This document shows positions 51,909-62,064 of a stretch of 64,000 nucleotides of DNA, in pieces (within the stretch, counting starts at the first letter, position 1; each line of letters opens with the position of its first letter). The DNA comes from Sphingomonadales bacterium. GTDB lineage: Bacteria > Pseudomonadota > Alphaproteobacteria > Sphingomonadales > Sphingomonadaceae. Under the pieces are notes generated by a model. The model saw nothing but the letters and a program-made list of their open reading frames with translations, did no database searches and had not been told where the DNA came from. The stretch spans positions 186,001-250,000 of the forward strand of contig JADKHG010000014.1 of the NCBI GenBank assembly GCA_016721875.1, read 5' to 3'. The translations under genes and the position numbers were made by a program.

Positions 51909-52730
51909 ATGAGCAACAGACTGAGCGGCAAAATTGCCATCGTAACAGGTGCTGGTAGCGGTATCGGCGAGGCGACCGTACGCGCATTTGCGGCGCAGGG
52001 AGCAAAGGTTATCGCAACCGACATCAATGGCGATGCCGTGGCCGCGCTCGCGGCGGAATTGGGCGATGCTGTGCACGCGATGGCGCATGATAGCGCCAAT
52101 GAAGCGCAGTGGCAGGCCGTGATTGCCGAGGCCGTATCGCGCTTCGGCGGGCTGCACATCCTCGTGAACAATGCGGGCATTGGCCACGGCAGCCGTCTTA
52201 CCGAAACTTCGCTTGACGAATGGCGCGGTGTCATGGCGGTCAATCTCGACGGCGTGTTTCTGGGGACCAAACACGCAATCCCGGAGATGGTAAAATCGGG
52301 CAATGGCTCGATCATCAACATTTCGTCCGTAGATTCAAAGATGGGCGCTCCGCTGCGCGTGCCCTATTGCGCATCAAAGGGTGGCGTTGAGTCCTTCACC
52401 AAAGCCGCCGCCATGGAATGCTGCGAATTTGGCGAGCCTGTCCGCGTCAACTCGGTCCATCCAGGGCCAGTTGCGACCAACATCTTTGCAACCGCTTTGC
52501 CCAAGGTTGATCCGGCAATGGTGGCCTTGCTCGGTGGCGGCGAAGGATTGGCAGCCTATTATCTGCGCAACACACCGCAAACGCGCTTTGCCCTGCCCTC
52601 CGAGATTGCGCACAGCATCGTCTATTTGGCGTCGGATGAATCTGCGTTCGTCACTGGAACTTCGATTGTGATTGACGGCGGCTTTAGCGCTGGCAAACTG
52701 ATGAACCAACGCATGCCCGAAGGCATGTGA
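51909..52730 (+). CDS. Short-chain dehydrogenase/reductase B
   Basis: The protein is 273 residues from the ATG at 51909 with AGAGGAGAGA. Motifs: VTGAGSGIGEATVRAF, HILVNNAGIGHG, catalytic Ser in INISSVDS, YCASKGG and the C-terminal GTSIVIDGGFSAG. Closest in pattern to cyclopentanol/cyclohexanol or 3-alpha-hydroxysteroid-type SDRs; specificity not readable. First gene of the long coupled array that continues with four DUF3604 genes. Confidence 0.92.
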   Translation: MSNRLSGKIAIVTGAGSGIGEATVRAFAAQGAKVIATDINGDAVAALAAELGDAVHAMAHDSANEAQWQAVIAEAVSRFGGLHILVNNAGIGHGSRLTETSLDEWRGVMAVNLDGVFLGTKHAIPEMVKSGNGSIINISSVDSKMGAPLRVPYCASKGGVESFTKAAAMECCEFGEPVRVNSVHPGPVATNIFATALPKVDPAMVALLGGGEGLAAYYLRNTPQTRFALPSEIAHSIVYLASDESAFVTGTSIVIDGGFSAGKLMNQRMPEGM

Positions 52731-52756
52731 ACATAAGAACGGGCGGGAGAGCGAAG

Positions 52757-54625
52757 ATGGCGCACAGGATGTGCAAGCAGGCAGCGCTGTTGCTGGCGTT
52801 CACGGCATTGTCGGGGCCTTTGGCGGCCGCCAAACCGGTCAAGCAGACCGTGCCAACGCACCTTTATTGGGGCGATACGCATTTGCACACGTCGCATTCG
52901 TTCGATGTGTTCCTGTTCAATACGCCGACTTCCACACCCGAAACCGCCTATCGGTTCGCACGCGGGGAGACGGTGGTTAGCCCGACAACGGGGGAGAATT
53001 GGAAACTCTCCAAACCGCTCGATTTCCTCGTTGTTGCCGACCATGCCGAATTGGTGGGCAGCGTGGGAAAGGTCTATGCTGGTGAAGAAGGCTATGCCGA
53101 CACTGCGACCGGCAAGGGCATGCTGGCGCAAATCGGAGACAGCGTCGCGGCACAGATGCTCAAGGCCTATCATTACCTCGTCCGCATTGGAACGGGAGAA
53201 ACGGGCGGTGATTTGGTCACGCCGCAGCAGGCCTATGTCGATCTCCACGGCGGCACCAAAAGACAAGCGGCCTGGCACAGTTATATCGATACCGCTGAAG
53301 AGTTTAACGAGCCCGGCAAGTTTACCGCGCTGATTGGATGGGAATGGACCTCAGCACCCGGTGGCGGCAATTTGCACCGCGTTATTTTTACGCCCGACGG
53401 CGCGGATAAGGCGAAGCAGTTTATGCCTTTTAGCCAATTGGAAAGTGACAAACCGGAAAAACTCTGGGCCTGGCTCGACGCGACCAACAAACGCACCGGC
53501 GCAGACTTTGTCGCCATCCCGCACAATTCAAACCTCAGCTGGGGCAAGATGTTTCAGGTGGAGGATAGTGAGGGCAATCCGATCACCGCCGATTATGCCG
53601 AACGGAGGATGCGCTGGGAACGTGTGGTGGAAACCACCCAGATCAAGGGCGATAGCGAAACGCATCCCGCCCTGTCCCCCACCGATGAATTCGCCGATTA
53701 TGAACGCTACAGCTTCGTGATGGTGCCCACTGGCCCGATCGCCAAGCCGGTGGAGGCGGATTATGTCCGTGCCGCGCTCAAACGCGGGCTGGAGATTGAA
53801 GCGAATACTGGCGTGAACCCCTATAAATTCGGCCTGATCGGCTCGACTGACGCGCACACGGGCATGTCGGCGGTTGAAGAAGACCGTTTCGCGGGAAAAG
53901 GCCAGAAGGATTCACGGCCAGAACTCCGGAAAAACCCGACAGGCCTGGGTTCTGCCAAAGGCTGGGACATGGGCGCGGCGGGGATCGTCGCGGTGTGGGC
54001 GCCGCGCAATGACCGGCGCTCCATCTATGACGCGTTTCAACGCAAGGAGGTTTACGCCTCCACCGGCCCGCGCATGGCGGTGCGGATGTTCGCTGGCTGG
54101 AACTTTAGCGCGCGCGATCTGGATGCGTCGCGCTTCCCCGCCTCTGGCTATGCACGCGGCGTTCCGATGGGCGGCGATCTGACCGGAAAAGGCAAAGCAC
54201 CGAGCTTCCTTGTTGAGGCACTGAAAGACCCTGATGGTGGCAACCTGGATCGTATTCAGATCGTCAAAGGCTGGATCGACGCCAATGGTGTAGCCCAAGA
54301 GAAAATCTTCGACGTCGTCTGGTCCGCTGAACGCAAGCGCGGCAAAGATGGGAAGGTTCCGGCAGTCAAGAACACCGTCGATCTCAAGACCGGGAAATAC
54401 ATCAACAGCGTCGGCGCGGTTCAGCTCAAAACCTTCTGGCGTGATCCGGAGTATAAAGCGGGGCAAAAGGCCTTCTACTACGCCCGTGTGCTGCAAATCC
54501 CGACGCCGCGCTATTCGCTTTACGACGCGATCAAACTCGGCATCGACCCGCGTGCAACAGGCAAGCCGCTGACGATTCAGGAACGTGCCTATACCTCGCC
54601 GATCTGGGTATCGGCGAAATCATAA
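52757..54625 (+). CDS. DUF3604 PHP-like secreted protein, copy 1
   Basis: The protein is 622 residues from the ATG at 52757 with GGGAGAG; a GTG at 52727 overlapping the SDR stop is possible. Signal peptide AALLLAFTALSGPLAAA. PHP-like metal motifs: GDTHLHT (residues 39-45), VVADHAE (92-98), IPHNSN (254-259) and GSTDAHTG (362-369). The C-terminal half has conserved blocks DRIQIVKGW and YYARVLQIPTP. DUF3604 is a family of unknown function; its His/Asp pattern implies a di- or trimetal phosphoesterase-like or amidohydrolase-like centre. Intact. Confidence 0.88.
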   Translation: MAHRMCKQAALLLAFTALSGPLAAAKPVKQTVPTHLYWGDTHLHTSHSFDVFLFNTPTSTPETAYRFARGETVVSPTTGENWKLSKPLDFLVVADHAELVGSVGKVYAGEEGYADTATGKGMLAQIGDSVAAQMLKAYHYLVRIGTGETGGDLVTPQQAYVDLHGGTKRQAAWHSYIDTAEEFNEPGKFTALIGWEWTSAPGGGNLHRVIFTPDGADKAKQFMPFSQLESDKPEKLWAWLDATNKRTGADFVAIPHNSNLSWGKMFQVEDSEGNPITADYAERRMRWERVVETTQIKGDSETHPALSPTDEFADYERYSFVMVPTGPIAKPVEADYVRAALKRGLEIEANTGVNPYKFGLIGSTDAHTGMSAVEEDRFAGKGQKDSRPELRKNPTGLGSAKGWDMGAAGIVAVWAPRNDRRSIYDAFQRKEVYASTGPRMAVRMFAGWNFSARDLDASRFPASGYARGVPMGGDLTGKGKAPSFLVEALKDPDGGNLDRIQIVKGWIDANGVAQEKIFDVVWSAERKRGKDGKVPAVKNTVDLKTGKYINSVGAVQLKTFWRDPEYKAGQKAFYYARVLQIPTPRYSLYDAIKLGIDPRATGKPLTIQERAYTSPIWVSAKS

Positions 54626-54647
54626 AGTTGGGTTTGGGAGAGAGAAG

Positions 54648-56462
54648 ATGACGCGACCGATCAAGACATATTGGCTGACCGGCTCGGCCTTGCTGGCGCT
54701 CTCCTCCCCGGCCGCTGCCGATGAAGCTGATCGGCGGCAAGCACTGTTCGGTGACGTTCACGTCCACACTGGCCTGTCCTTCGATGCCTATATCTTTGGT
54801 ATCCGCCGCACGCCCGACGATGCCTATCGCTACGCACTGGGGGAGAGCGTGCGCCACGCCAGCGGCTACGACATTCAGTTGAAAGGCGGCGCGCTGGATT
54901 TCTATGCAGTCACCGATCACAGTGAATATCTGGGCGTGCTTCCAGCAATGGATGATGCCGCTAGCCCGATGTCGGCCATCGACTATGCCAAGGACATGTT
55001 CTCCAGCGCGCGCGACAAGATTGCGGCGGCATTTGGCAAGGTGTTCCAGTCGATCACCTCAGGCAAACCGATCCCCGAAATGGACAATCGTGACGTTGTC
55101 GGGTCGGCTTGGATGGAGTTGAAGAGCGCGGCGGACCGATATTACCAACCGGGAAAGTTCACGACCTTCACCGGCTATGAATATACGGCGCAGCCCGGTT
55201 TTGGAAATCTTCACCGGGTGGTGCTGTTCAAAGGTGCACGCGTGCCCGATCAGCCCTTTGGCGCACTGGACTCACTCAATCCGGAAGATCTCTGGGCATG
55301 GCTGGATGCCAACCGCGCCAAAGGGATCGATGGCATCGCCATTCCGCATAACAGCAATGTCTCTGATGGCCGGATGTTCCAGTTCACCGACTTCGCCGGC
55401 AAGCCTATCGACAATGCCTATGCCGAAACGCGGATGCGCAATGAACCGATTGTCGAAATGAGTCAGGTCAAGGGCACGTCAGACACGCATCCCTTGCTCT
55501 CTCCCAATGACGAATGGGCGGATTTCGAGACCTATGACACGTTGCTGGGCACCGATATCAAGGGCAAGACTGATGGCGGCTATATCCGTCAAGCGCTGCA
55601 GCGCGGGCTGGCAATCGAAGAAAAGACCGGACGCAATCCCTATCAGTTCGGGCTGATCGGATCATCAGACACGCACAATGCTGGCGGCCCGGTGGAGGAG
55701 GATCATTATTTCGGCAAAACCGGCCTGAATGACGGCACCCCCGAAGGCCGCCGCGCGGTGAATTGGTCTGGCGAGGAAAAGTTGACAGGATCGAATGCCA
55801 CGCCCTTTTATAAGTGGAGCGCGGCAGGACTGGCCGGTGTCTGGGCGGAGCGGAACAACCGCGAAGACATTTTCGCCGCCTTCCGTCGCAAGGAAACCTT
55901 CGCCACATCCGGCCCGCGCATCAAGGTACGGCTGTTCGCAGGCTATGATTATCCTGCGGGCGTTTTCGTCCGCAAGGATTTCGCAACGCTTGCTTATGGC
56001 AAAGGCGTGCCGATGGGCAGTGATCTGGCCTTGAGCGGACGCGGCGCGCCGACCTTCCTTGCCCAGGCGACGAAGGATGCCAACAGCGCTGGATTGCAAC
56101 GGATGCAGATCATCCGGGGCTGGAGCGAGGGCGGACAATTGAAAGAGAAAGTATATGACGTTGCCTGTGCTTCCGGCATTCCAGATGCAAGGACGCACCG
56201 TTGCCCGGCAGTCGCCGCCAATGTTGATACCAAGACGTGTCGCATCAATCCGAATATTGGCGCGCCCGAACTGAAAATCGCCTGGCGTGATCCGGATTTC
56301 GATCCCAAGCGCCGAGCCTTTTACTATGTGCGCGTGCTCGAAAATCCCACTTGCCGCTGGTCCACCTATGAAGCCAATCTGCTTGGCAAGCCGGTGCGCA
56401 AGGATCTGCCGCTGACCATTCAGGAGCGGGCGTGGAGCTCGCCGATCTGGGTGCGCGGGTGA
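54648..56462 (+). CDS. DUF3604 PHP-like secreted protein, copy 2
   Basis: The protein is 604 residues from the ATG at 54648 with GGGAGAGAGAAG. Signal peptide WLTGSALLALSSPAAA. Metal motifs are GDVHVHT, AVTDHSE, IPHNSN and GSSDTHNAG. It is the most divergent copy: a cysteine-bearing insertion near the C-terminus (CASGIPDARTHRC and KTCRINPN) and ENPTCRWS, where the others read EIPTP, suggest disulfides. Intact. Its stop overlaps the copy 3 start (GTGA). Confidence 0.88.
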   Translation: MTRPIKTYWLTGSALLALSSPAAADEADRRQALFGDVHVHTGLSFDAYIFGIRRTPDDAYRYALGESVRHASGYDIQLKGGALDFYAVTDHSEYLGVLPAMDDAASPMSAIDYAKDMFSSARDKIAAAFGKVFQSITSGKPIPEMDNRDVVGSAWMELKSAADRYYQPGKFTTFTGYEYTAQPGFGNLHRVVLFKGARVPDQPFGALDSLNPEDLWAWLDANRAKGIDGIAIPHNSNVSDGRMFQFTDFAGKPIDNAYAETRMRNEPIVEMSQVKGTSDTHPLLSPNDEWADFETYDTLLGTDIKGKTDGGYIRQALQRGLAIEEKTGRNPYQFGLIGSSDTHNAGGPVEEDHYFGKTGLNDGTPEGRRAVNWSGEEKLTGSNATPFYKWSAAGLAGVWAERNNREDIFAAFRRKETFATSGPRIKVRLFAGYDYPAGVFVRKDFATLAYGKGVPMGSDLALSGRGAPTFLAQATKDANSAGLQRMQIIRGWSEGGQLKEKVYDVACASGIPDARTHRCPAVAANVDTKTCRINPNIGAPELKIAWRDPDFDPKRRAFYYVRVLENPTCRWSTYEANLLGKPVRKDLPLTIQERAWSSPIWVRG

Positions 56463-58334
56463 ACAGGAAAAACTGGCTGATCGGCACGGCCATCGTCCTT
56501 TCGGTGGCGACTGCCGTCGCAGCGCAACACGCAGCGCCTGCTAAGCCAGCACGCGAATACTCCCCAATCTCGCCGCCGAATATCCGGACCGCGTCTATTT
56601 CGGCGATACCCATCTCCACACGAGCTATAGTGTGGATGCGGGCATGGTCGGTGACCGTCTGGGGCCGGACGAGGCCTACCGCTTTGCGCGCGGTGAGACG
56701 GTGACCGCATCGCTTGGCCACAAAGCGAAGTTGCGCCGCCCGCTCGATTTCCTTGTGGTAGCAGATCATGCCGAATCGATGGGGCTGGGGCCTCTGGTCG
56801 CCAGCCGCGATCCGCGCTCGCACTGGCTGATCCAATAGGTCGGCAATTGATCGATCTCGTCGCCAAGGGTGATTTTGCAGGGGCATACCGCTTGCAGTCC
56901 AAAGAGCGTAATGCCGGACGCCCGGTGATGCACAGAGACGAAATCCGCCGCCCGATCTGGGACCGGATTGTGTCGGCTGCTGATCGCTACAATGACCCCG
57001 GCAAATTCACCGCCTTTATCGGTTACGAATATACGTCTGCCCCCAACCGCAACAATTTGCATCGCGTGGTGATGTTCCGCGATGGCGGAGACAAGACTGG
57101 CCAAGTGCTGCCGCTTTCTGCGGTGGAATCGTCTGATCCCGAACAGCTTTGGGCCTATTTGGAGAATTACGAAAAGACGACGGGTGGTCGCGCGCTGGCC
57201 ATTCCGCACAATGGCAATCTCTCCAACGGACGGATGTTCGACGATGTGACCTTCACCGGCGCCCCGCTGTCTGCCGACTATGCGCGCCGTCGGCAACGCT
57301 GGGAGCCGCTGTATGAAGTCACGCAGATCAAGGGCGATGGGGAGACACACCCCCTGCTCTCCACACGCGACGAGTTCGCCGATTATTACCGCTGGGATCG
57401 CGGCAATTTCGGTACCGAGCTAAAGACCCCAGCGATGCTGCCGCGTGAATATGCGCGGCAAGCCTTGCAGCGCGGCTTGGCCTACGAAGCGAAACTGGGT
57501 GTCAACCCGTTCAAATTCGGCATGATCGGATCGTCGGACAGCCACACCAGCCTTGCTGGAACAGCGGAGGATAACTTCTTCGGCAAAGTCTCGCCGATGG
57601 AGCCGGGCGGTGGTGACGTCCGTTACGATGAGGCGATCATTGTCCCACTGGAAAAAATGGATGGCACGCGGCAATTCGGCTACGAATCGCTCGCCTCCGG
57701 GCTTGTCGGCGTCTGGGCCAGAGCCAACACCCGCGAAGAGATTTTCGACGCGATGATGCGCCGCGAAGTTTTCGCGACAACCGGAACGCGTCTCCGTCTG
57801 CGAATGTTTGCCAGTTGGAATTTCACCGCCGCCGACAAGGATGCGCCTGATCTGGCGCGTGTTGCTTATGCCAAAGGCGTGCCGATGGGCTCAGACCTGA
57901 CGGGTGGCGGTGCTACTCCCACATTTCTGGTTGAAGCGATGCGCGATCCCGATGGCGCAAACCTCGACCGCATCCAGATCGTCAAAGGCTGGATCGATAG
58001 CGCGGGCAAAATGCAGGAGCGGGTGTTCGACGTCGCGTGGAGCGGCAATCGCAAGGTGGGCAAAGGCGGCAAGCTGCCGCCGGTCGGCAACAGTGTGAAG
58101 GGCGCAACCTACACCAACACCATCGGTGCGCCAGTTCTCTCTGCCTATTGGCGTGATCCAACGCACCGCGCCGGTGAACGCGCCTTCTATTATGCCCGCG
58201 TGCTCGAAATTCCAACACCTACATGGCTGGCGTATGACATGGTGCAGATCGGCCAGCGCAGCTTGCCAAAGGATGCAAAGTTGATTCATCAGGAACGCGG
58301 CTACGGCTCGCCAATTTGGGTTGGATCACGATGA
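56459..58334 (+). pseudogene. DUF3604 PHP-like secreted protein, copy 3, with two frameshifts
   Basis: GTG at 56459 (VNRKNWLIGTAIVLSVATA) gives a signal peptide. The frame breaks at the TCCCCAA run near 56561-56567; the next frame resumes with YFGDTHLHTSYSVDAGM and VVADHAESMG but stops at 56838. A third frame, entered near 56821-56830, continues DPIGRQLIDLVAKGD to 58334 with IPHNGN, GSSDSHT, DRIQIVKGW and YYARVLEIPTP. Each break is one missing base. All PHP metal motifs survive across the frames, which argues for recent mutation or sequence error rather than old decay. Confidence 0.82.
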
Positions 58335-60254
58335 AATATATCCGGTTGCACATCCACACCGCGTCGCTGCTGGCCTGCGGAATTGCTTTGGCAAGTTGCA
58401 GCCCACCCGTCCCTGCCGAACGCCCTAGTGCGCAGACAACGGCCCGCCTTGAGGAAAAAGCGGCTCCGTCTTCAGAGACGAGGGTCTTTTTTGGCGAAAC
58501 CCATTTGCATACGGCGAACAGTTCCGACGCGGTGCTGATGGGGACACGCCTGATGCCCGAAGATGCTCTGCGCTTCGGCAGCGGCGAAACGGTCGTATCG
58601 AACACTGGCATTAAGGCAAAGCTGGCGCGTCCGCTTGATTTCATGGTGGTCGCCGACCATGCCGAACAGATCGGTACGGGCCGTGAAATACTGACCGGAA
58701 ATCCACTGTTGACGGCGGACCCCTACGGTCAAACGCTGGGCCGAGATGATGCAAGGCACGCCGGAGCAAAGTCGCAGCGCGGCACGCGAGCTGATCTCTG
58801 GATTCTCTCAAGGAAAACTGCCACCCATCCTTTATGACCGCGTGATTACAGCAAAGCTGGTGGAATCAGTCTGGGCGCAACATGTGGCCACGGTTGAGCG
58901 GTATAATCAGCCCGGCAAATTCACGGCCTTTATCGGTTATGAGTTCACTTCATTGGTCAAAGGCAACAATCTGCACCGCATTGTGGTGTTCCGTGATGGC
59001 GTCGAAAAATTTGGCAAAACTATGCCGTTTACCGCCCTGGATAGCAAAGACCCGGAAGACCTGTGGAAATGGTTTGCGAATTACGAGCAAACCACGGGCG
59101 GCCAAGTGCTGGGCATTCCACACAATGGCAATCTGTCCAACGGAATGATGTTCGCACTCAATGATTTCAAAGGCGGACCGCTGACCGCCGACTATGCGCG
59201 GCGGCGGCAATATTGGGAACCACTGACCGAAATCGTCCAGGCCAAAGGCGAAAGCGAGTCGCACCCGTTCCTCTCCCCCAACGATGAATTTGCGAATTTT
59301 GGCAAAGCGGGGTGGGATGTTGGCAATCTCGACCTCTCGGCGACCAAAACCAACGATATGTTCGCCAGCGAATATGCCCGGGAAGCCCTTAAGCGCGGGC
59401 TGATGCTGGAGGCGAAGCTGGGCATCAATCCGTTCAAATTCGGCATGATCGGCGCCGGTGATATCCACACCGGACTATCGACGTCAGAAGAGAATAATCA
59501 CCTTGGTGAAACCTTCATTCTGGAACCCTCTGCCGAACGGGCGATGCGTACGGAAAAGCGCGGGTCGATCACGCGCTTTGGTTGGCAATCTTTAGCGGCA
59601 GGGCTGGCAGCGGTCTGGGCGAAAGAGAACACGCGTGAGGCCATCTTCGATGCCATGCGCCGCCGCGAAGTCTATGCCACAACCGGCACCCGGCTTCAGG
59701 TCCGCCTGTTCGGCGGCTGGGATTTTTCCGAGCGCGATTTAAAGGGTAACTGGGTCAAGCAAGGCTATGCGCGCGGTGTCCCAATGGGTGGCGATCTGCG
59801 CCCCGCGACATCGAAAGCACCGAGCTTCATCATTTCGGCGTTAAAGGACGCCACTGGCGCAAACCTTGACCGCATCCAGATCATTAAAGGTTGGGTCGAT
59901 GCGTCGGGCCAGACGCATGAGCGCATTTTTAATGTTGCCTGGAGCAGCCCGGAAACGCGCAAAGTCAGCAAGGATGGCCGCCTCACCGCCGTGGGAGACA
60001 CTGTTGATCTGAAGACTGCGACCTATAGCAACAGCATCGGTGCCGTCGAACTGCGCACGGTTTGGCGCGATCCTGAATTCAAGCCAGGCGTTCGCGCCTT
60101 TTACTATGCCCGCGTTCTGGAAATTCCGACGCCCCGCTGGCCAGCCTATGATGCGGCACGGTATCAATTTGCTCTGCCAGATGGCGTCAAAGCAGAATCG
60201 CAGGAGCGCGCTTATACCTCGCCCATTTGGTATTCGCCAAAGGTAGCGCCATGA
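58331..60254 (+). pseudogene. DUF3604 PHP-like lipoprotein, copy 4, with one frameshift
   Basis: ATG at 58331 overlaps the previous stop (ATGA). The N-terminus carries a lipobox, LLACGIALASC, so this copy should be lipid-anchored, unlike copies 1-3. The first frame has GETHLHTANSSDA and VVADHAEQIG and breaks near 58731-58740 after DPYGQT. The second frame resumes with EMMQGTPEQSRSAARELI and runs to 60254 with IPHNGN, GAGDIHTG, DRIQIIKGW and YYARVLEIPTP. One inserted or two deleted bases explain the shift. Confidence 0.83.
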
Positions 60255-61084
60255 GCCTGAGGGAGCGGCTCCGTGCCGCATTGAAGGAGCCTTTGGTTCA
60301 CTTCCTGCTGGCGGGGTTGGCACTCTTCCTGTTCTTCGCATGGCGGGGCGACGCTGTTGACCCGGAAAGCCGGACGATCACGATTACCGAACAGCAGGTC
60401 GAGCGGCTGGCGGCAAGCTGGGCACAGACGTGGCAGCGCCCGCCAGCGCAAGACGAGATTGACGGGCTGATCCGGGACTATGTGAAGGAAGAGGTCTATT
60501 ATCGCGAAGGGTTGCGGATGGGCCTTGATCAGGATGACACGATCATCCGCCGCCGCATCCGGTCCAAGATGGAATTTCTCGCCAGTTCTGAGCTGGAGAA
60601 TGAAGCGCCTGATGACGCGACGTTGCAGGCGCTACTCGACAAGAACCCGCAGGCCTATGCCGCAGACGCGCGCTATAGCTTTGACCAGATTTATCTGGCC
60701 GCGCAGGATGGCGCCGCCGCCGGCGCCGCAGAGATGCTTGCCGCGCTGAACAAGGGCGCTGACTGGCAAAAGCTGGGCGATGCCATTTCGCTACCGCGCA
60801 GTCCGGAAGCTGTGGACCGGACAAGAATCGCGACAGAATTCGGCGAGGACTTTGCCGCCAGCCTGGCCGGGATCAAGCCCGGCCAATGGGCGGGGCCTGT
60901 TCCGTCCGGTTTCGGCCTGCATCTGGTCCGCATGCGTAAGGTGGAGGCGAGCGCCAAGCCCAAACTCGCGGAGGTGCGGCAGAAACTGGAAAATGACTGG
61001 CGCGCGCAAACGGTGAAGGACCGCGAGGCCAAGGCGTATCAGACCTTGCTCGACAGCTATACGATCCGGATCGCCAAGCCGTGA
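60251..61084 (+). CDS. Membrane-anchored PpiC-type peptidyl-prolyl isomerase-like chaperone
   Basis: The protein is 277 residues from the ATG at 60251, overlapping the DUF3604 copy 4 stop. One N-terminal membrane anchor (VHFLLAGLALFLFFAW), then a SurA/PpiD-like helical region (LIRDYVKEEVYYREGLRMGLDQ) and a parvulin-like domain with ARYSFDQIYLA and PSGFGLHLVRM. It faces the periplasm and probably folds the exported DUF3604 proteins; that pairing is inferred from strict coupling. Many parvulin active-site residues are weakly matched, so it may be a chaperone without isomerase activity. Confidence 0.85.
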   Translation: MSLRERLRAALKEPLVHFLLAGLALFLFFAWRGDAVDPESRTITITEQQVERLAASWAQTWQRPPAQDEIDGLIRDYVKEEVYYREGLRMGLDQDDTIIRRRIRSKMEFLASSELENEAPDDATLQALLDKNPQAYAADARYSFDQIYLAAQDGAAAGAAEMLAALNKGADWQKLGDAISLPRSPEAVDRTRIATEFGEDFAASLAGIKPGQWAGPVPSGFGLHLVRMRKVEASAKPKLAEVRQKLENDWRAQTVKDREAKAYQTLLDSYTIRIAKP

Positions 61085-62064
61085 TCAGGCTGCTCTGGCT
61101 GGCGCTCGCCACGCTTTTCCTGATGGCGCAGCCCGCCCGCGCTGACGAACTGCGCCCCGGCTATCTGGAGTTCACGCAGAAGACGGCGTCTGACTGGACC
61201 CTCATCTGGAAGGCCCCGATGCGCGGCGGCGTGACTCCTGCGACTCAGCCCATCCTGCCCAAGGGCTGCATCGCCAAGGGCGATCCTCAGCGGCAGATGG
61301 GGGAGATGGCCTTGATCTCCACCTTCAACATCGCTTGCACCGGCACAGTAGCAGGGCAAACCATCGGCCTTTCCAATTTCACCGCAGCACAAACCGATGT
61401 GCTCGTCCGCGTCGCCCCGCTGGGCAGGCCAGTGCAGGCCTTGCGACTGACAGCGTCCGAACCCACGGTTGAAATCGCGGCGAAGCCAGACGCATGGCAG
61501 GTTGCGCGCACCTATTTCGTGATCGGCGTCGAACATATCGTGTTTGGCTACGACCATCTGCTGTTCGTCGTTTCGCTGGTGTTGCTACTCGCCGGTTTCC
61601 GCACCATTGCCATTGCGGTCACGGCCTTTACAGTTGCACACTCGATCACGCTTATCGGCACAACGCTCGGCCTGCTTGGGCTACCGCAACGCCCGGTGGA
61701 GGCGATAATTGCGCTCTCTATCGTGTTTCTCGCGGTCGAGATAGTGAAGAAGAAAGAGGGTGAGCCGCGCCTCTCCGAACGTGTTCCCTGGGTGGTCGCC
61801 TTCCTGTTCGGCCTGCTTCACGGTTTTGGCTTTGCGGGTGCCCTAAAGGAAATCGGCCTGCCCGAAAGCGATGTGCCGACTGCCCTCCTCACTTTCAATC
61901 TGGGCGTTGAAGCCGGGCAGCTGCTGATCGTCGCTGCGACGCTCGCCCTTCTCTGGGGCCTGCACAATCAGCGCCCGGCCTGGATGCGACCAGCGATCCG
62001 CTTCTGCAGCTATGGCATCGGCGCCACCGCCTCGATGTGGCTGCTGCAGCGGGTGCTGCTGTGA
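61081..62064 (+). CDS. HupE/UreJ-like membrane protein with periplasmic N-domain
   Basis: The 327-residue protein starts with GTG at 61081, overlapping the previous stop. Signal peptide LLWLALATLFLMAQPARA, an extracytoplasmic domain of about 130 residues with three Cys, then six or so membrane segments. Signature blocks: GVEHIVFGYDHLLFVVSL, FTVAHSITLIG, FGLLHGFGFAGALKEIGLP and FNLGVEAGQ, as in the HupE_UreJ_2 family. HupE/UreJ proteins are linked with nickel uptake, but this long type has no proven metal. No urease or hydrogenase gene is present. Confidence 0.87.
   Translation: MIRLLWLALATLFLMAQPARADELRPGYLEFTQKTASDWTLIWKAPMRGGVTPATQPILPKGCIAKGDPQRQMGEMALISTFNIACTGTVAGQTIGLSNFTAAQTDVLVRVAPLGRPVQALRLTASEPTVEIAAKPDAWQVARTYFVIGVEHIVFGYDHLLFVVSLVLLLAGFRTIAIAVTAFTVAHSITLIGTTLGLLGLPQRPVEAIIALSIVFLAVEIVKKKEGEPRLSERVPWVVAFLFGLLHGFGFAGALKEIGLPESDVPTALLTFNLGVEAGQLLIVAATLALLWGLHNQRPAWMRPAIRFCSYGIGATASMWLLQRVLL

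Noticed and set aside
50795..52321. 508-residue version of the AraC protein
   Set aside because: The first 167 residues are antisense to SDR B and lack family character; the ATG at 51820 gives the normal AraC length.
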